From NCBI RefSeq assembly GCF_021699195.1, contig NZ_SSXE01000052.1, forward strand, positions 1 to 50,489: 50,489 nucleotides of DNA, in the 5' to 3' direction. The position numbers and the translations under genes were made by a program. Below are positions 24,344-34,226 of this stretch, one piece after another. The stretch's first letter is position 1; every line of letters begins with the position of its first letter. Under the pieces are notes generated by a model, which was not told the DNA's origin, did not search any database, and saw only the letters and a program-made list of their open reading frames with translations. The DNA comes from Nonomuraea sp. MG754425 (GTDB lineage Bacteria; Actinomycetota; Actinomycetes; Streptosporangiales; Streptosporangiaceae).

Positions 24344-25349
24344 CAGTCAGTTCGAGAAGGGCCGCGCGGAGTCCATGAGGTACAGCGGTCGCCGGCTCAG
24401 CCAGGAGTCCGAGCGCATGCGGCTGCTCGTCCGGGTCGCCCGCCTCTACCACGAGCACGGCGTGCGCCAGCCGCAGATCGCCGCGCAGTTGCGCATCTCG
24501 CAGCCGCGGGTGTCGCGGCTGCTGAAGGAGGCCGCGGAGATCGGCATCGTGCGCACGGTGGTCGTGGTGCCCAGCGGCGTGCACGCGCTGCTGGAGGAGG
24601 ACCTCGAGCGCAAGTACGGCGTGGAGCAGATCATCGTCGTGGACGCCGCGGGCGAGAACCACGACGTGGTGGCCGCGCTGGGCTCGGCGGGCGCCACCTA
24701 CCTCGACGCCACGCTGATCGGCGGCGAGCACCTCGGCATCTCGTCGTGGAGCGCGAGCCTGCTGGCCACCGTGGAGGCCATGCAGCGCCGTCCCGTGCGG
24801 GTGGCCGAGGAGGTCGTGCAGCTCATCGGCGGCGTCGGCAAGGGCTCCGCGCAGGTGCAGGCCACCCGCCTGGCCGCGCACCTGGCCGACCTGACCGGCG
24901 CCGAGCCGGTCTTCCTGCCCGCGCCCGGGCTGGTCGGCTCGGCGGTGGCGCGGCAGGCGCTGTCCGACGACCACGTGGTGCGGCAGGTCGTCGACGCCTG
25001 GTCGCGGCTGACCACCGTGCTGGTCGGCATCGGGAGTCTCAACCCGTCGCCGTTGCTGCAGGAGAGCGGCAACGCGATCGGCGAGGAGGAGATGGAGACG
25101 CTGCGCGGGCTGGGCGCGGTGGGTGACGTGTGCCTGCGCTTCTTCGACGCCGAAGGACGGCTGGTCGACTCGCCGCTGGAGGATCGCATCCTCGGCATCT
25201 CCGCGGACGACCTGCTGCGCGTGCCGCGGCGCATCGCCATCGCCGGCGGCCGGCGCAAGACCGCCGCCATCCGCGCCGCGCTCAGGGGCGGGTGGGTCAA
25301 CACGCTCATCACCGACGTGGGCGTGGCCGAGGAACTGCTGAAGGACTGA
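24333..25349 (+). CDS. SorC/DeoR-type transcriptional regulator
   Basis: A 338-residue regulator. The N-terminal HTH (RLYHEHGVRQPQIAAQLRIS, then QPRVSRLLKEA) is followed by the SorC sugar-phosphate-binding domain (VAAALGSAGATYLDATL, GIGSLNPSPLL, GAVGDVCLRFFDAEG, RVPRRIAIAGGRRKTAAIRA). SorC proteins usually respond to the phosphorylated sugar of their own operon, here perhaps apulose 4-phosphate. The GTG start overlaps the kinase stop, so it is the last gene of its operon and likely autoregulates it. It may also control the large operon that begins 277 bases downstream. Confidence 0.94.
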   Translation: MGADSQFEKGRAESMRYSGRRLSQESERMRLLVRVARLYHEHGVRQPQIAAQLRISQPRVSRLLKEAAEIGIVRTVVVVPSGVHALLEEDLERKYGVEQIIVVDAAGENHDVVAALGSAGATYLDATLIGGEHLGISSWSASLLATVEAMQRRPVRVAEEVVQLIGGVGKGSAQVQATRLAAHLADLTGAEPVFLPAPGLVGSAVARQALSDDHVVRQVVDAWSRLTTVLVGIGSLNPSPLLQESGNAIGEEEMETLRGLGAVGDVCLRFFDAEGRLVDSPLEDRILGISADDLLRVPRRIAIAGGRRKTAAIRAALRGGWVNTLITDVGVAEELLKD

Positions 25350-25385
25350 CCCCGCCCCCTAGCTGGGGCGATACCGGGGCGATCG

Positions 25386-25414
25386 GGCCGTCGTGCGCAT
25401 GCCGCACGGCGGCC
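25386..25414 (+). terminator. Stem-loop terminator after the SorC gene
   Basis: GGCCGTCGTGCG (25386-25397) pairs with CGCACGGCGGCC (25403-25414) in a 12-bp stem (one G-U pair) with loop CATGC. It lies 36 bases after the stop and before the promoter of the next operon. Only a short TT follows. Confidence 0.6.
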
Positions 25415-25476
25415 TTCGCCGTTCCTGGACGAGACCTGAGAATTTACCGGCCCGTCATCTGGCCGAGAAACCGCTC

Positions 25477-25505
25477 TTGACAGTCACATCCGTGTCGTTC
25501 ACGAT
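25477..25505 (+). promoter_or_regulatory. Promoter of the 13-gene pectate lyase/transport operon
   Basis: A consensus -35 TTGACA (25477-25482) and a weak -10 CACGAT (25500-25505) are separated by 17 bases. The weak -10 suggests a regulated promoter. The untranslated leader to ATG 25627 is about 110 bases. Confidence 0.5.
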
Positions 25506-25508
25506 GTG
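25485..25508 (+). promoter_or_regulatory. Imperfect palindrome covering the promoter, candidate operator
   Basis: CACATCCGTG and CACGATGTG form an inverted repeat around TCGTT (one bulged base). It covers the spacer and -10 of the promoter, the classic site for a repressor. The SorC protein encoded just upstream is a candidate binder. Confidence 0.45.
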
Positions 25509-25530
25509 ATGCAATCCACTCCATTCATGG

Positions 25531-25544
25531 CTGAATAAAAATTC
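25531..25544 (+). promoter_or_regulatory. AT-rich element related to the palindrome at 18935
   Basis: CTGAATAAAAATTC differs from the 18935 element by one base and keeps GAAT/ATTC arms. It is in the leader of the large operon, 83 bases before the start codon. Confidence 0.35.
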
Positions 25545-25626
25545 TCACCGATCGACAGCGTGGTCCGGAGTGTGCCGATCCACGGCACAGCCCTGCCTAT
25601 TCCCGGGGCGGAAAGAGAGCGTTTCG

Positions 25627-27972
25627 ATGACCGAGGCCACTGGCTTCGATCCCCAGCAATCAGAATTCAGCCGCCGCACTTTCGTGCGTACGGCCGCGTT
25701 GGCCACGCCCGCCGTGGCCTGGACCGGGCAGGCGGGCGAGGCCGCCGCCGCTTCGGCGCCCACCCCGTCGCCGTCGCCGACTCCGAGCGCACTGGCGAGC
25801 GCGGCGGCGAAGAAGATCCCCGCCTTCCCCGGCGCCGAGGGCGCGGCCATGTACACCACCGGAGGCCGGGGCGGCGCCGTCTACGAGGTGACCACCCTGG
25901 ACGACGACGGCCCCGGCTCGCTGCGGGACGCGGTCGCCAAGTCCGACGGCACGATCGTCTTCCGGGTCGCCGGCAACATCCGGATCAAGGGCGGGCTCGA
26001 CATCACCGGGTCCAACCTCACGATCGCCGGCCAGACCGCTCCCGGCCACGGCATCACCGTCATCGGCAACGAGACGCAGATCAAGGGCGACAACATCATC
26101 CTGCGCCACCTGCGCTTCCGCGGCGGCGACGAGATGGGCACCCCGATCGACACGTTCGGCGCCAGGAACGTGCGGGACGTCATCATCGACCACTGCTCGT
26201 TCAGTTGGGGCGTGGACGAGTGCTTCTCCGTCTACGGCAACACCAACGTGACCGTCCAGTGGTGCATCATCTCCGAGGGCCTGACGAACTCGGTGCACGA
26301 CAAGGGCCGGCACGGCATGGGCGGCCTGTGGGGCGGTGACACCATCACCTACCACCACAACCTGCTGATCCACGAGAACGCCCGCAACCCGCGCTTCAGC
26401 TTCACCGAGGGCATGGCCCTCGTGGTGGACCACCGCAACAACGTGATCTACAACCACGGCATCACCTCCTGCTACGGCGGCGAGTGGTCCAACGGCATCA
26501 ACATGGTCGGCAACTACTACAAGCCGGGCCCCAACACGCTGGCGAAGATCGCCAGGGAGATCGTGGCCCCCGGCCGGTTCGGCCAGTGGCACGTCAGCGG
26601 CAACGAGATCGAGGGCCACGCCGACGTCACCGCCGACAACACGCTCGGCATCACCTACCCGACCGGCGGCATCACGCTGCTGCCGAACGCGGTGGAGTTC
26701 CAGAACGGCATCACCGAGCAGACCCCGCAGCAGGCGTACGCGTCGGTCCTGGAGCAGGCCGGGGCGACCCTGCCGAGGCGGGACGCCATCGACGCCCGCC
26801 TGGTCACCGAGGCGCGCACCGGCACGGGCCGGCACATCAACTCGCAGAAGGACGTGGGCGGCTTCCTGCCCTTACCGACCGAGGTGCCCGCGCCGGCCGA
26901 CAGCGACAACGACGGCATCCCGGACGAGTGGGAGAGCGCGCAGGGGCTGGACCCGAACAACGCCGACGACGCCAAGGCGGTGGGCGGCGACGGGTACACG
27001 AACCTGGAGCGCTACCTGAACTCGATCCAGCGGGCCGGGGCGCGCAACCCGGAGGTGACGATCACCTCCCCCAAGATCGACCAGGTGTTCGCGGCGGCCA
27101 AGGACAAGCAGCCCGTCACGGTCACGGCCGACGCCAAGGCCCTCGACGGGGCGAGCATCGCCAACGTCGAGTTCTTCCACGGCGCGGAGAAGATCGGCGA
27201 GGCGGCGGCCCCGCCGTACCAGGCGACCTGGACGGGCGTGACCGACGGCACCTACTTCCTGACCGCCAGGGCCACCGACAGCACGGGCTCGGCCACCACC
27301 TCCTCCCTCGTGCCGATCCACGTCAACCGCACCAGGACGCACACGGGCTGGCAGGTCCGGGACATCGGCGAGGTGCCGATCCCGGGCAACACGGCGCTCA
27401 AGGACGGCGTGTTCACGATCAAGGGCTCCGGCAAGATCGCGGGCTGGAACGACTCCTTCCACTTCGCCTACCAGGCGGTCGGGTTCAGCAAGCGCGGCGA
27501 GGTCCTCGAGATCACCGCCCGGCTGGACGACGTGAGCAAGAACCACATCGACGCCGTGGCCGGGATCATGGTGCGGCAGGACCTGGAGCCCAACTCGCCG
27601 TTCATGATGGCCGGCATCGGCTACTCGGCCAGCAACGAGGACGGCTCCCACAAGCGCTCCAAGGCGATCAGGGTCGCCTCCCACGGCAAGGCGGCGAGCG
27701 TCGGCGTCTTCCCGGCGGCCAGTGACGATCCGCTCGGGTCGAAGCCGTACTGGCTGCGCCTGGTCTGCCGGAGCCTGCCGACCGGCGGGGACACCGAGTT
27801 CGAGGCATTCCTGTCATCCAACTCGCTCAACTGGGACCGCATCGGTTACGAGCGCATCGTCATGCGGACCGGACGGTTCTACGTCGGCCTGGCCGTGGAC
27901 GGCAACCAAGAGGCGAACGGCGTGCACATCTACACCACGGCGACCTTCAGCCAGGTCAAGGTCAATCGTTAG
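25627..27972 (+). CDS. Tat-exported multidomain PL1-type pectate lyase
   Basis: A 781-residue secreted lyase that should cleave demethylated galacturonan by beta-elimination. ATG 25627 opens a Tat signal (SRRTFVRTAA, residues 15-24) and a Ser/Pro/Thr linker. The beta-helix catalytic domain, residues about 66-400, begins AFPGAEGAAMYTTGGRGG and has VIIDHCSFSWGVDE with the D-H-C-S-F-S-W pattern of this PL1 group, later AGKGRHGMG-like and HHNLLIHENARNPR segments with the conserved basic residues. DSDNDGIPDEWE (about 420-435) is a thrombospondin-3-like calcium repeat. An Ig-like domain (about 475-570) and a C-terminal lectin-like beta-sandwich (about 575-781) follow and may bind the polymer. It heads the large operon. 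Confidence 0.92.
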   Translation: MTEATGFDPQQSEFSRRTFVRTAALATPAVAWTGQAGEAAAASAPTPSPSPTPSALASAAAKKIPAFPGAEGAAMYTTGGRGGAVYEVTTLDDDGPGSLRDAVAKSDGTIVFRVAGNIRIKGGLDITGSNLTIAGQTAPGHGITVIGNETQIKGDNIILRHLRFRGGDEMGTPIDTFGARNVRDVIIDHCSFSWGVDECFSVYGNTNVTVQWCIISEGLTNSVHDKGRHGMGGLWGGDTITYHHNLLIHENARNPRFSFTEGMALVVDHRNNVIYNHGITSCYGGEWSNGINMVGNYYKPGPNTLAKIAREIVAPGRFGQWHVSGNEIEGHADVTADNTLGITYPTGGITLLPNAVEFQNGITEQTPQQAYASVLEQAGATLPRRDAIDARLVTEARTGTGRHINSQKDVGGFLPLPTEVPAPADSDNDGIPDEWESAQGLDPNNADDAKAVGGDGYTNLERYLNSIQRAGARNPEVTITSPKIDQVFAAAKDKQPVTVTADAKALDGASIANVEFFHGAEKIGEAAAPPYQATWTGVTDGTYFLTARATDSTGSATTSSLVPIHVNRTRTHTGWQVRDIGEVPIPGNTALKDGVFTIKGSGKIAGWNDSFHFAYQAVGFSKRGEVLEITARLDDVSKNHIDAVAGIMVRQDLEPNSPFMMAGIGYSASNEDGSHKRSKAIRVASHGKAASVGVFPAASDDPLGSKPYWLRLVCRSLPTGGDTEFEAFLSSNSLNWDRIGYERIVMRTGRFYVGLAVDGNQEANGVHIYTTATFSQVKVNR

Positions 27973-27993
27973 ACCCGGAACGGAGCACCACCC

Positions 27994-29982
27994 ATGACAG
28001 AGCAAGCGTTCACAAGGAGGAACCTGCTCCGCGGCGGGGGCCTGCTGATGCTGGCCACGGCCAGTGGCTGCAGCTTCTTCGACACCAGCCCGAACTCGGG
28101 CGCGGGCGGCACCGCCCAGGTCGCCGACGTGTCCGCCAAGGAGGCGCCGGCGCTGGCGGAGCTGGTCAAGGCCGGCAAGCTGCCGCCGCTGGAGCAGCGC
28201 CTGCCGAAGAACCCGCTGGTCATCACCCCGCTGAAGGAGGCGGGCAGGTTCGGCGGCACCTGGAACTCGGCCATGGTCGGCGAGGACGACATCGACTGGC
28301 TGTACTACACGCTCGGCTACGAGCCCCTCGTCCGGCTCAAGCCCGGCACCAACGGCCAGAAGGGCCCGGACGACATCATCCCGAACGTGGCCGAGTTCGA
28401 GGTCAAGGACGGCGGCCGGGAATACGTCTTCCGCCTGCGCGAGGGCCTGAAGTGGTCCGACGGCGAGCCCTGCACGGCCGACGACATGATCTTCGCCTTC
28501 GAGGACGTGACCACCTACCACGACCTGCACACGACCGGCGTCTACGACCTGTTCATGGAGAACGGCAGCACCGACGAGCTGGCCAAGGTCGAGAAGGTGG
28601 ACGAGCGGACCGTGCGCTACGTCTATAAGGAGCCGAAGGCGGGCCTGCTGTTCCAGATCGCGGTCTCCACCTTCGAGCGGGGCGGGGCCAGCGGGCTGCT
28701 GCTGCCCAAGCACTACCTCAAGCAGTTCCACAAGAAGTACAACCCGGACGCCGACAAGCTCGCCAAGGAGCAGCAGCTGGAGGACTGGACCCAGCTCTTC
28801 ATGAACAAGAACGACGTCCCGCACAACCCGGACATCCCCACGCTGCACCCGTGGAAGATCTCCAACGCGCTGGGCAGCGGCACCGCCGTGGTGGCCGAGC
28901 GGAACCCGTACTACTGGAAGGTCGACCAGCAGGGGCGTCAGCTCCCCTACATCGACCGGTTCAGGTCGGAGGTGCTCGGCGAGGTCGAGGTCGAGCTGCT
29001 GAAGATCATGAACGGCGAGATCCACATGCAGACCCGCAACTTCAACACGCCGGAGAACAAGCCGCTGGTCGCCCAGAACTCGCAGAAGGGCAAGTACCGG
29101 ATCTTCGACATCCCGAGCCGGCTCAGCAACACGATGATCATCCAGTTCAACCAGACGATCGGCGACGACGACCTGGAAGAGCTGTTCAGGAAGAAGGACT
29201 TCCGGATCGGGCTGTCGTACGCGATCAACCGCAAGGAGATCATCGACGGCGTGTACGCGGGCCAGGGCGAGCCGTGGCAGGCCGCGCCCTCCAAGGCCAA
29301 CGCCCTCTACGACGCGGACTTCGCCAAGCAGCACACCGAGTACGACGTCGCCAAGGCCAACGAGTACCTCGACAAGGCCGGGCTGACGAAGAAGGACGCC
29401 GACGGCAAGCGGCTCGGCCCCGACGGCAAGCCGCTGACCGTCACCATCATGGCCACCACCGACTTCCCGCACCACGTGCAGGCGCTGGAGTTCGTCAAGA
29501 AGCACTGGGACGCGGTCGGCGTCGGGCTCCGGGTGGACCCGGTCGCGGCCACGCTCTACACCGAGCGGTCGATGGGCAACAACCCGCAGGCGTCCACGTA
29601 CACGTGCAGCGACTTCGACCTGATCACCGGCACCGGCGGCGACCACTACTACGTGCCGAGCAACTCCGGCAGCGCCCGATACGCCATCCGCTGGGCCCAG
29701 TGGTACGGCAGCAAGGGCAAGACCGGCGACGAGCCGCCGGCCGAGGTGCGCGAGCAACTCGACGCGTTCACCGCCATGCGCAACGAGCCGGACTTCACCA
29801 AGGCGCTGGAGCACGCCAAGGAGGTCGTGCGCATCGCGAAGGAGCAGTTCTACGCGATCGGGATCAGCTCGTACCCGAACGAGTACGGCATCGTCGCCAA
29901 CACGGTCAAGAACGTGCCCGACTCCATGGCCAGCGCACAGGTGACTCCCGGGCCGACCATGCCCGAGCAGTACTCCTTCTGA
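27994..29982 (+). CDS. Peptide/oligosaccharide ABC transporter substrate-binding lipoprotein (SBP_bac_5)
   Basis: A 662-residue family 5 binding protein, long for the family. It has both a twin-arginine motif (TRRNLL, residues 7-12) and a lipobox ASGC (C26), so it is a Tat-exported lipoprotein. Family features include FEVKDGGREYVFRLREGLKW followed by SDGEPCTADDMIFAFED. Family 5 proteins bind peptides, but those near CAZyme genes in actinomycetes often bind oligosaccharides. A GGAG site is 8 bases before the ATG, and 21 bases separate it from the lyase gene. Confidence 0.94.
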   Translation: MTEQAFTRRNLLRGGGLLMLATASGCSFFDTSPNSGAGGTAQVADVSAKEAPALAELVKAGKLPPLEQRLPKNPLVITPLKEAGRFGGTWNSAMVGEDDIDWLYYTLGYEPLVRLKPGTNGQKGPDDIIPNVAEFEVKDGGREYVFRLREGLKWSDGEPCTADDMIFAFEDVTTYHDLHTTGVYDLFMENGSTDELAKVEKVDERTVRYVYKEPKAGLLFQIAVSTFERGGASGLLLPKHYLKQFHKKYNPDADKLAKEQQLEDWTQLFMNKNDVPHNPDIPTLHPWKISNALGSGTAVVAERNPYYWKVDQQGRQLPYIDRFRSEVLGEVEVELLKIMNGEIHMQTRNFNTPENKPLVAQNSQKGKYRIFDIPSRLSNTMIIQFNQTIGDDDLEELFRKKDFRIGLSYAINRKEIIDGVYAGQGEPWQAAPSKANALYDADFAKQHTEYDVAKANEYLDKAGLTKKDADGKRLGPDGKPLTVTIMATTDFPHHVQALEFVKKHWDAVGVGLRVDPVAATLYTERSMGNNPQASTYTCSDFDLITGTGGDHYYVPSNSGSARYAIRWAQWYGSKGKTGDEPPAEVREQLDAFTAMRNEPDFTKALEHAKEVVRIAKEQFYAIGISSYPNEYGIVANTVKNVPDSMASAQVTPGPTMPEQYSF

Positions 29983-29991
29983 GAGGCCGAC

Positions 29992-30990
29992 GTGCTGGGT
30001 TATTTCGGCCGCCGCCTGGTCTACGTGGTGGTGACGTTGTGGGCGATCTCGATCGTCACCTTCGTCATCATCAACCTGCCACCGGGCGACTACGTCTCGA
30101 CGGTGATCGCGAACGCGCAGGCGGGCGGCGTCAGCCTCACGCCCGCGGAGATCACCAACCTCAGGTTGCGGTACGGCCTGGACGATCCGATCTTCGTCCA
30201 GTACTGGCGGTGGATCTCCGCCATCGTCCTGCACGGCGACTTCGGTCAATCGTTTGCCTGGAACCAGCCGGTCTCCACGCTGATCGGTGAACGGGTCCTG
30301 CTCTCGGCGATCCTGTCACTCAGCTCACTGCTCATGGTCTGGGCGATCGCGTTCCCCATCGGGATCTACAGCGCGGTCAAGCAGTACTCCTGGGGCGACT
30401 ACGGCTTCTCCTTCCTCGGCTTCATCGGGATGGCGATCCCCGAGTTCATGCTGGCGCTGATCCTCATGTACATCGGGTTCCGCTACTTCGGGGCGAGCGT
30501 GGGAGGGCTGTTCTCACCGGAGTTCCAGGACGCGGCCTGGAACCTGGGCAAGGTCCTGGACCTGGCCGGACACCTGTGGGTGCCCATCGTGGTCATCGGG
30601 GTCTCGGGCACCGCCGGCATGATCCGGGTGACCAGGGCGAACCTGCTCGACGAGCTCTACCGGCCCTACGTGCACACGGCCAGGGCCAAGGGGCTGCCGG
30701 AGTGGAAGCTGGTGCTGAAGTATCCGGTGCGGATGTCGCTCAGCCCGTTCTTCAGCACCGTGGGCTGGCTGCTGCCGGGACTGATCGGCGGGGAGACCAT
30801 CGTCTCGGTCGTCATGAGCCTGCCGACGGGCGGCCCGCTGCTGCTCAGCGGCGTCATGAACCAGGACATGTACCTGGTCGGCAGCTTCATCATGATCCTC
30901 AGCGTGCTCACCGTGCTCGGCACCGTGGTGAGCGACCTCGCGCTGGCGTGGTGGGATCCGCGAATTCGCAAACGGTACAAGAGAGAGTAG
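29992..30990 (+). CDS. ABC transporter permease, DppB/OppB type
   Basis: A 332-residue permease starting at GTG 29992 after GAGAGG. The N-terminal span LGYFGRRLVYVVVTLWAIS is followed by IVTFVIINLPPGDYVS and five further spans. The EAA-like loop reads YVHTARAKGLPEWKLVLKYP. It ends 6 bases before the second permease. It pairs with the next gene product to import the ligand of the preceding binding protein. Confidence 0.95.
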   Translation: MLGYFGRRLVYVVVTLWAISIVTFVIINLPPGDYVSTVIANAQAGGVSLTPAEITNLRLRYGLDDPIFVQYWRWISAIVLHGDFGQSFAWNQPVSTLIGERVLLSAILSLSSLLMVWAIAFPIGIYSAVKQYSWGDYGFSFLGFIGMAIPEFMLALILMYIGFRYFGASVGGLFSPEFQDAAWNLGKVLDLAGHLWVPIVVIGVSGTAGMIRVTRANLLDELYRPYVHTARAKGLPEWKLVLKYPVRMSLSPFFSTVGWLLPGLIGGETIVSVVMSLPTGGPLLLSGVMNQDMYLVGSFIMILSVLTVLGTVVSDLALAWWDPRIRKRYKRE

Positions 30991-30996
30991 CGCCAC

Positions 30997-32181
30997 ATGT
31001 TTCTCAGGCGACCCGCGACAAGGGAAGTAGGGACGCTGCCGCAATGGCGGCTGATGTGGCGGCAGTTCCGCCGGCACCGGCTGGCGATGGCCGGTGCGGC
31101 GATCCTGATCCCGGTGTACTTCGTGGCGATCTTCGCGGAGTTCTTCGCGCCGATGTCCAGCTCCACGGCGAACACCTCGATGACGTACGCGCCGCCGCAG
31201 GTGGTGCAGTTCTCCGGCGAGCACGGCCTGCACGTGAACGGGTACACGACCGAGCGCGACCCGAACACCTACGAACAGCGCTACACCGAGGACCCGACCC
31301 AGGTCATCAAGGTGGGGCTGTTCGTGCACGGCGACGAGTACAAGCTGCTCGGCGTGATCCCGTCGGACATCCACCTGATCGGCCCCGTGGTCAAGGGCGA
31401 GCCGTTCTTCCTGCTCGGCTCCGACCAGAACGGCCGTGACCTGCTGTCCAGGCTCATCCACGGCGCCCGGGTGTCGTTGTCGATCGGGCTGGTCGGCGTC
31501 CTGGCCAGCTTCCTGCTGGGCATGCTGATCGGCGGTGTCTCGGGGTACTTCGGGGGCGGCGTCGACAACGTCGTCCAGCGGATCATCGAGTTCCTGATGG
31601 CGATCCCCACGCTGCCCCTGTGGATGGCGCTGTCGGCCACGCTGCCCACCGACTGGGGGCCGCTGACCCGATATTTCGCCATCACCGTGCTCCTGTCGCT
31701 GATCGGGTGGACGGGCCTGGCCCGGGACGTGCGCGGACGCTTCCTGTCGCTGCGCGAGGAGGACTTCGTCACCGCCGCCCGCCTCGACGGCGTGGGCCGG
31801 TTGTCGATCATCTTCCGGCACATGATCCCGTCGTTCGCCAGCCACATCATCGCCTCGCTGTCGCTGGCCATCCCGGCCATGATCCTCGGCGAGACCAGCC
31901 TGAGCTTCCTCGGCCTGGGCCTGCAGGCCCCCGCCGTGAGCTGGGGCGTGCTGCTCGAAGGCGCGCAGAACGTGCGCGTCGTGGCGAACGCGCCGTGGCT
32001 GCTCGCGCCCGGCGTCGCCGTGGTGATCGTCGTGGTCGCCATGAACTTCTTCGGGGACGGGCTGCGCGACGCCGCCGACCCGTACGGATCGGCGAGCCGC
32101 TCCCGGCGCAGGAAGTCCTTCTGGCGTGGCCGCGCGGCGCGGCGCGCGAGCGCGACCATCAACACCGCGACGGGGAGGTGA
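30997..32181 (+). CDS. ABC transporter permease, DppC/OppC type
   Basis: A 394-residue permease, longer than the usual 280-320. After the first span (AGAAILIPVYFVAIFAEFFA) there is a hydrophilic extracytoplasmic insert of about 100 residues (roughly 50-150) before the LGSDQNGRDLLSRLIHGARV segment that marks the OppC core. Remaining spans and the EAA loop (FVTAARLDGVGRLSIIFRHM) are normal. The last 25 residues are strongly basic. The insert may contact the large binding protein. Confidence 0.94.
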   Translation: MFLRRPATREVGTLPQWRLMWRQFRRHRLAMAGAAILIPVYFVAIFAEFFAPMSSSTANTSMTYAPPQVVQFSGEHGLHVNGYTTERDPNTYEQRYTEDPTQVIKVGLFVHGDEYKLLGVIPSDIHLIGPVVKGEPFFLLGSDQNGRDLLSRLIHGARVSLSIGLVGVLASFLLGMLIGGVSGYFGGGVDNVVQRIIEFLMAIPTLPLWMALSATLPTDWGPLTRYFAITVLLSLIGWTGLARDVRGRFLSLREEDFVTAARLDGVGRLSIIFRHMIPSFASHIIASLSLAIPAMILGETSLSFLGLGLQAPAVSWGVLLEGAQNVRVVANAPWLLAPGVAVVIVVVAMNFFGDGLRDAADPYGSASRSRRRKSFWRGRAARRASATINTATGR

Positions 32182-32187
32182 GCAGGC

Positions 32188-33179
<992 letters not shown>

Positions 33180-33183
<4 letters not shown>

Positions 33184-34226
33184 GCGAGCCGTTGCTCAAG
33201 CTCGAAGGGCTGACCAAGCACTTCCCCGTCCGCAGCGGCCTGCTGGGCCGCCAGATCGGCGCGGTGAAGGCGGTGGACGAGGTCGATCTGGACATCGCGG
33301 CGGGCCGGACGCTCGGTCTGGTCGGCGAGTCCGGCTGCGGCAAGACGACGCTCGGCCGGTGCATCGTGCGGGCGCACGACCCGACCGGCGGGCGCCTGCT
33401 CTACTGGCGGCCCGACGGCTCGTCCATCGACGTGGCGAGGCTGAAGGAGAAGGAGCTCAAGTCGTACCGGGCCGAGGTGCGGATGATCTTCCAGGACCCG
33501 CACTCGTCGCTCAACCCGCGCAAGACGCTGCGCGAGATCATCGGCGAGCCGATGCGGGTGCACGCCTACGGCTCCGCCGACGAGATCGACCAGCGCGTCG
33601 GCGACCTGCTCGAACGGGTCGGCCTGCGCCCCGAGTACGCCAACCGCTACCCCCACGCCTTCAGCGGCGGCCAGCGGCAGCGGGTCGGCATCGCGCGGGC
33701 GCTGGCCCTGTCGCCCCGGCTCGTCGTCGCCGACGAGGCGGTCAGCGCGCTGGACGTGTCGGTGCGCGCCCAGATCCTCAACCTGCTGATGGACCTTCAG
33801 GAGGAGTCCGACCTCGGGTTCCTGTTCGTCAGCCACGACCTGGGCATCATCGAGCACGTCGCCGACGAGGTCGCGGTCATGTACCTCGGCCGGGTGGTCG
33901 AGCAGGGCCCGACCGAGGAGCTGTACACGCGGCCCACGCACCCCTACACCGAGGCGCTGCTGTCGGCCGTGCCCGACCCGGACCCGGCCGCCAAGCGGCA
34001 CCGCGAGCGGATCAAGCTGCTCGGCGACATCGCCGACCCGGCGCACGTGCCGCCGGGCTGCCCGTTCCATCCGCGCTGCGTGTACGCCAAGGACACCTGC
34101 CGCACCGAACGCCCGCCGCTGCGCGAGGTCCAGGGACGGCGCGTGGCCTGCCACTTCGCCGAGGAACTGGACCTGCGCGGCGTACCCGACCCCGACGTAC
34201 GAGAGGACCCGGTGGTCAAGGCATGA
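33180..34226 (+). CDS. ABC transporter ATP-binding protein, OppF/DppF type
   Basis: A 348-residue ATPase with Walker A GESGCGKT, signature FSGGQRQR, Walker B LVVADEAVSALD and LFVSHDLG. Note that the Walker B aspartate-glutamate is followed by A rather than P, a common OppF variant. The C-terminal cysteine region CPFHPRC is present. The GTG start overlaps the previous stop, and ATGA overlaps the next gene, so the importer is translationally coupled to the BNR gene. Confidence 0.96.
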
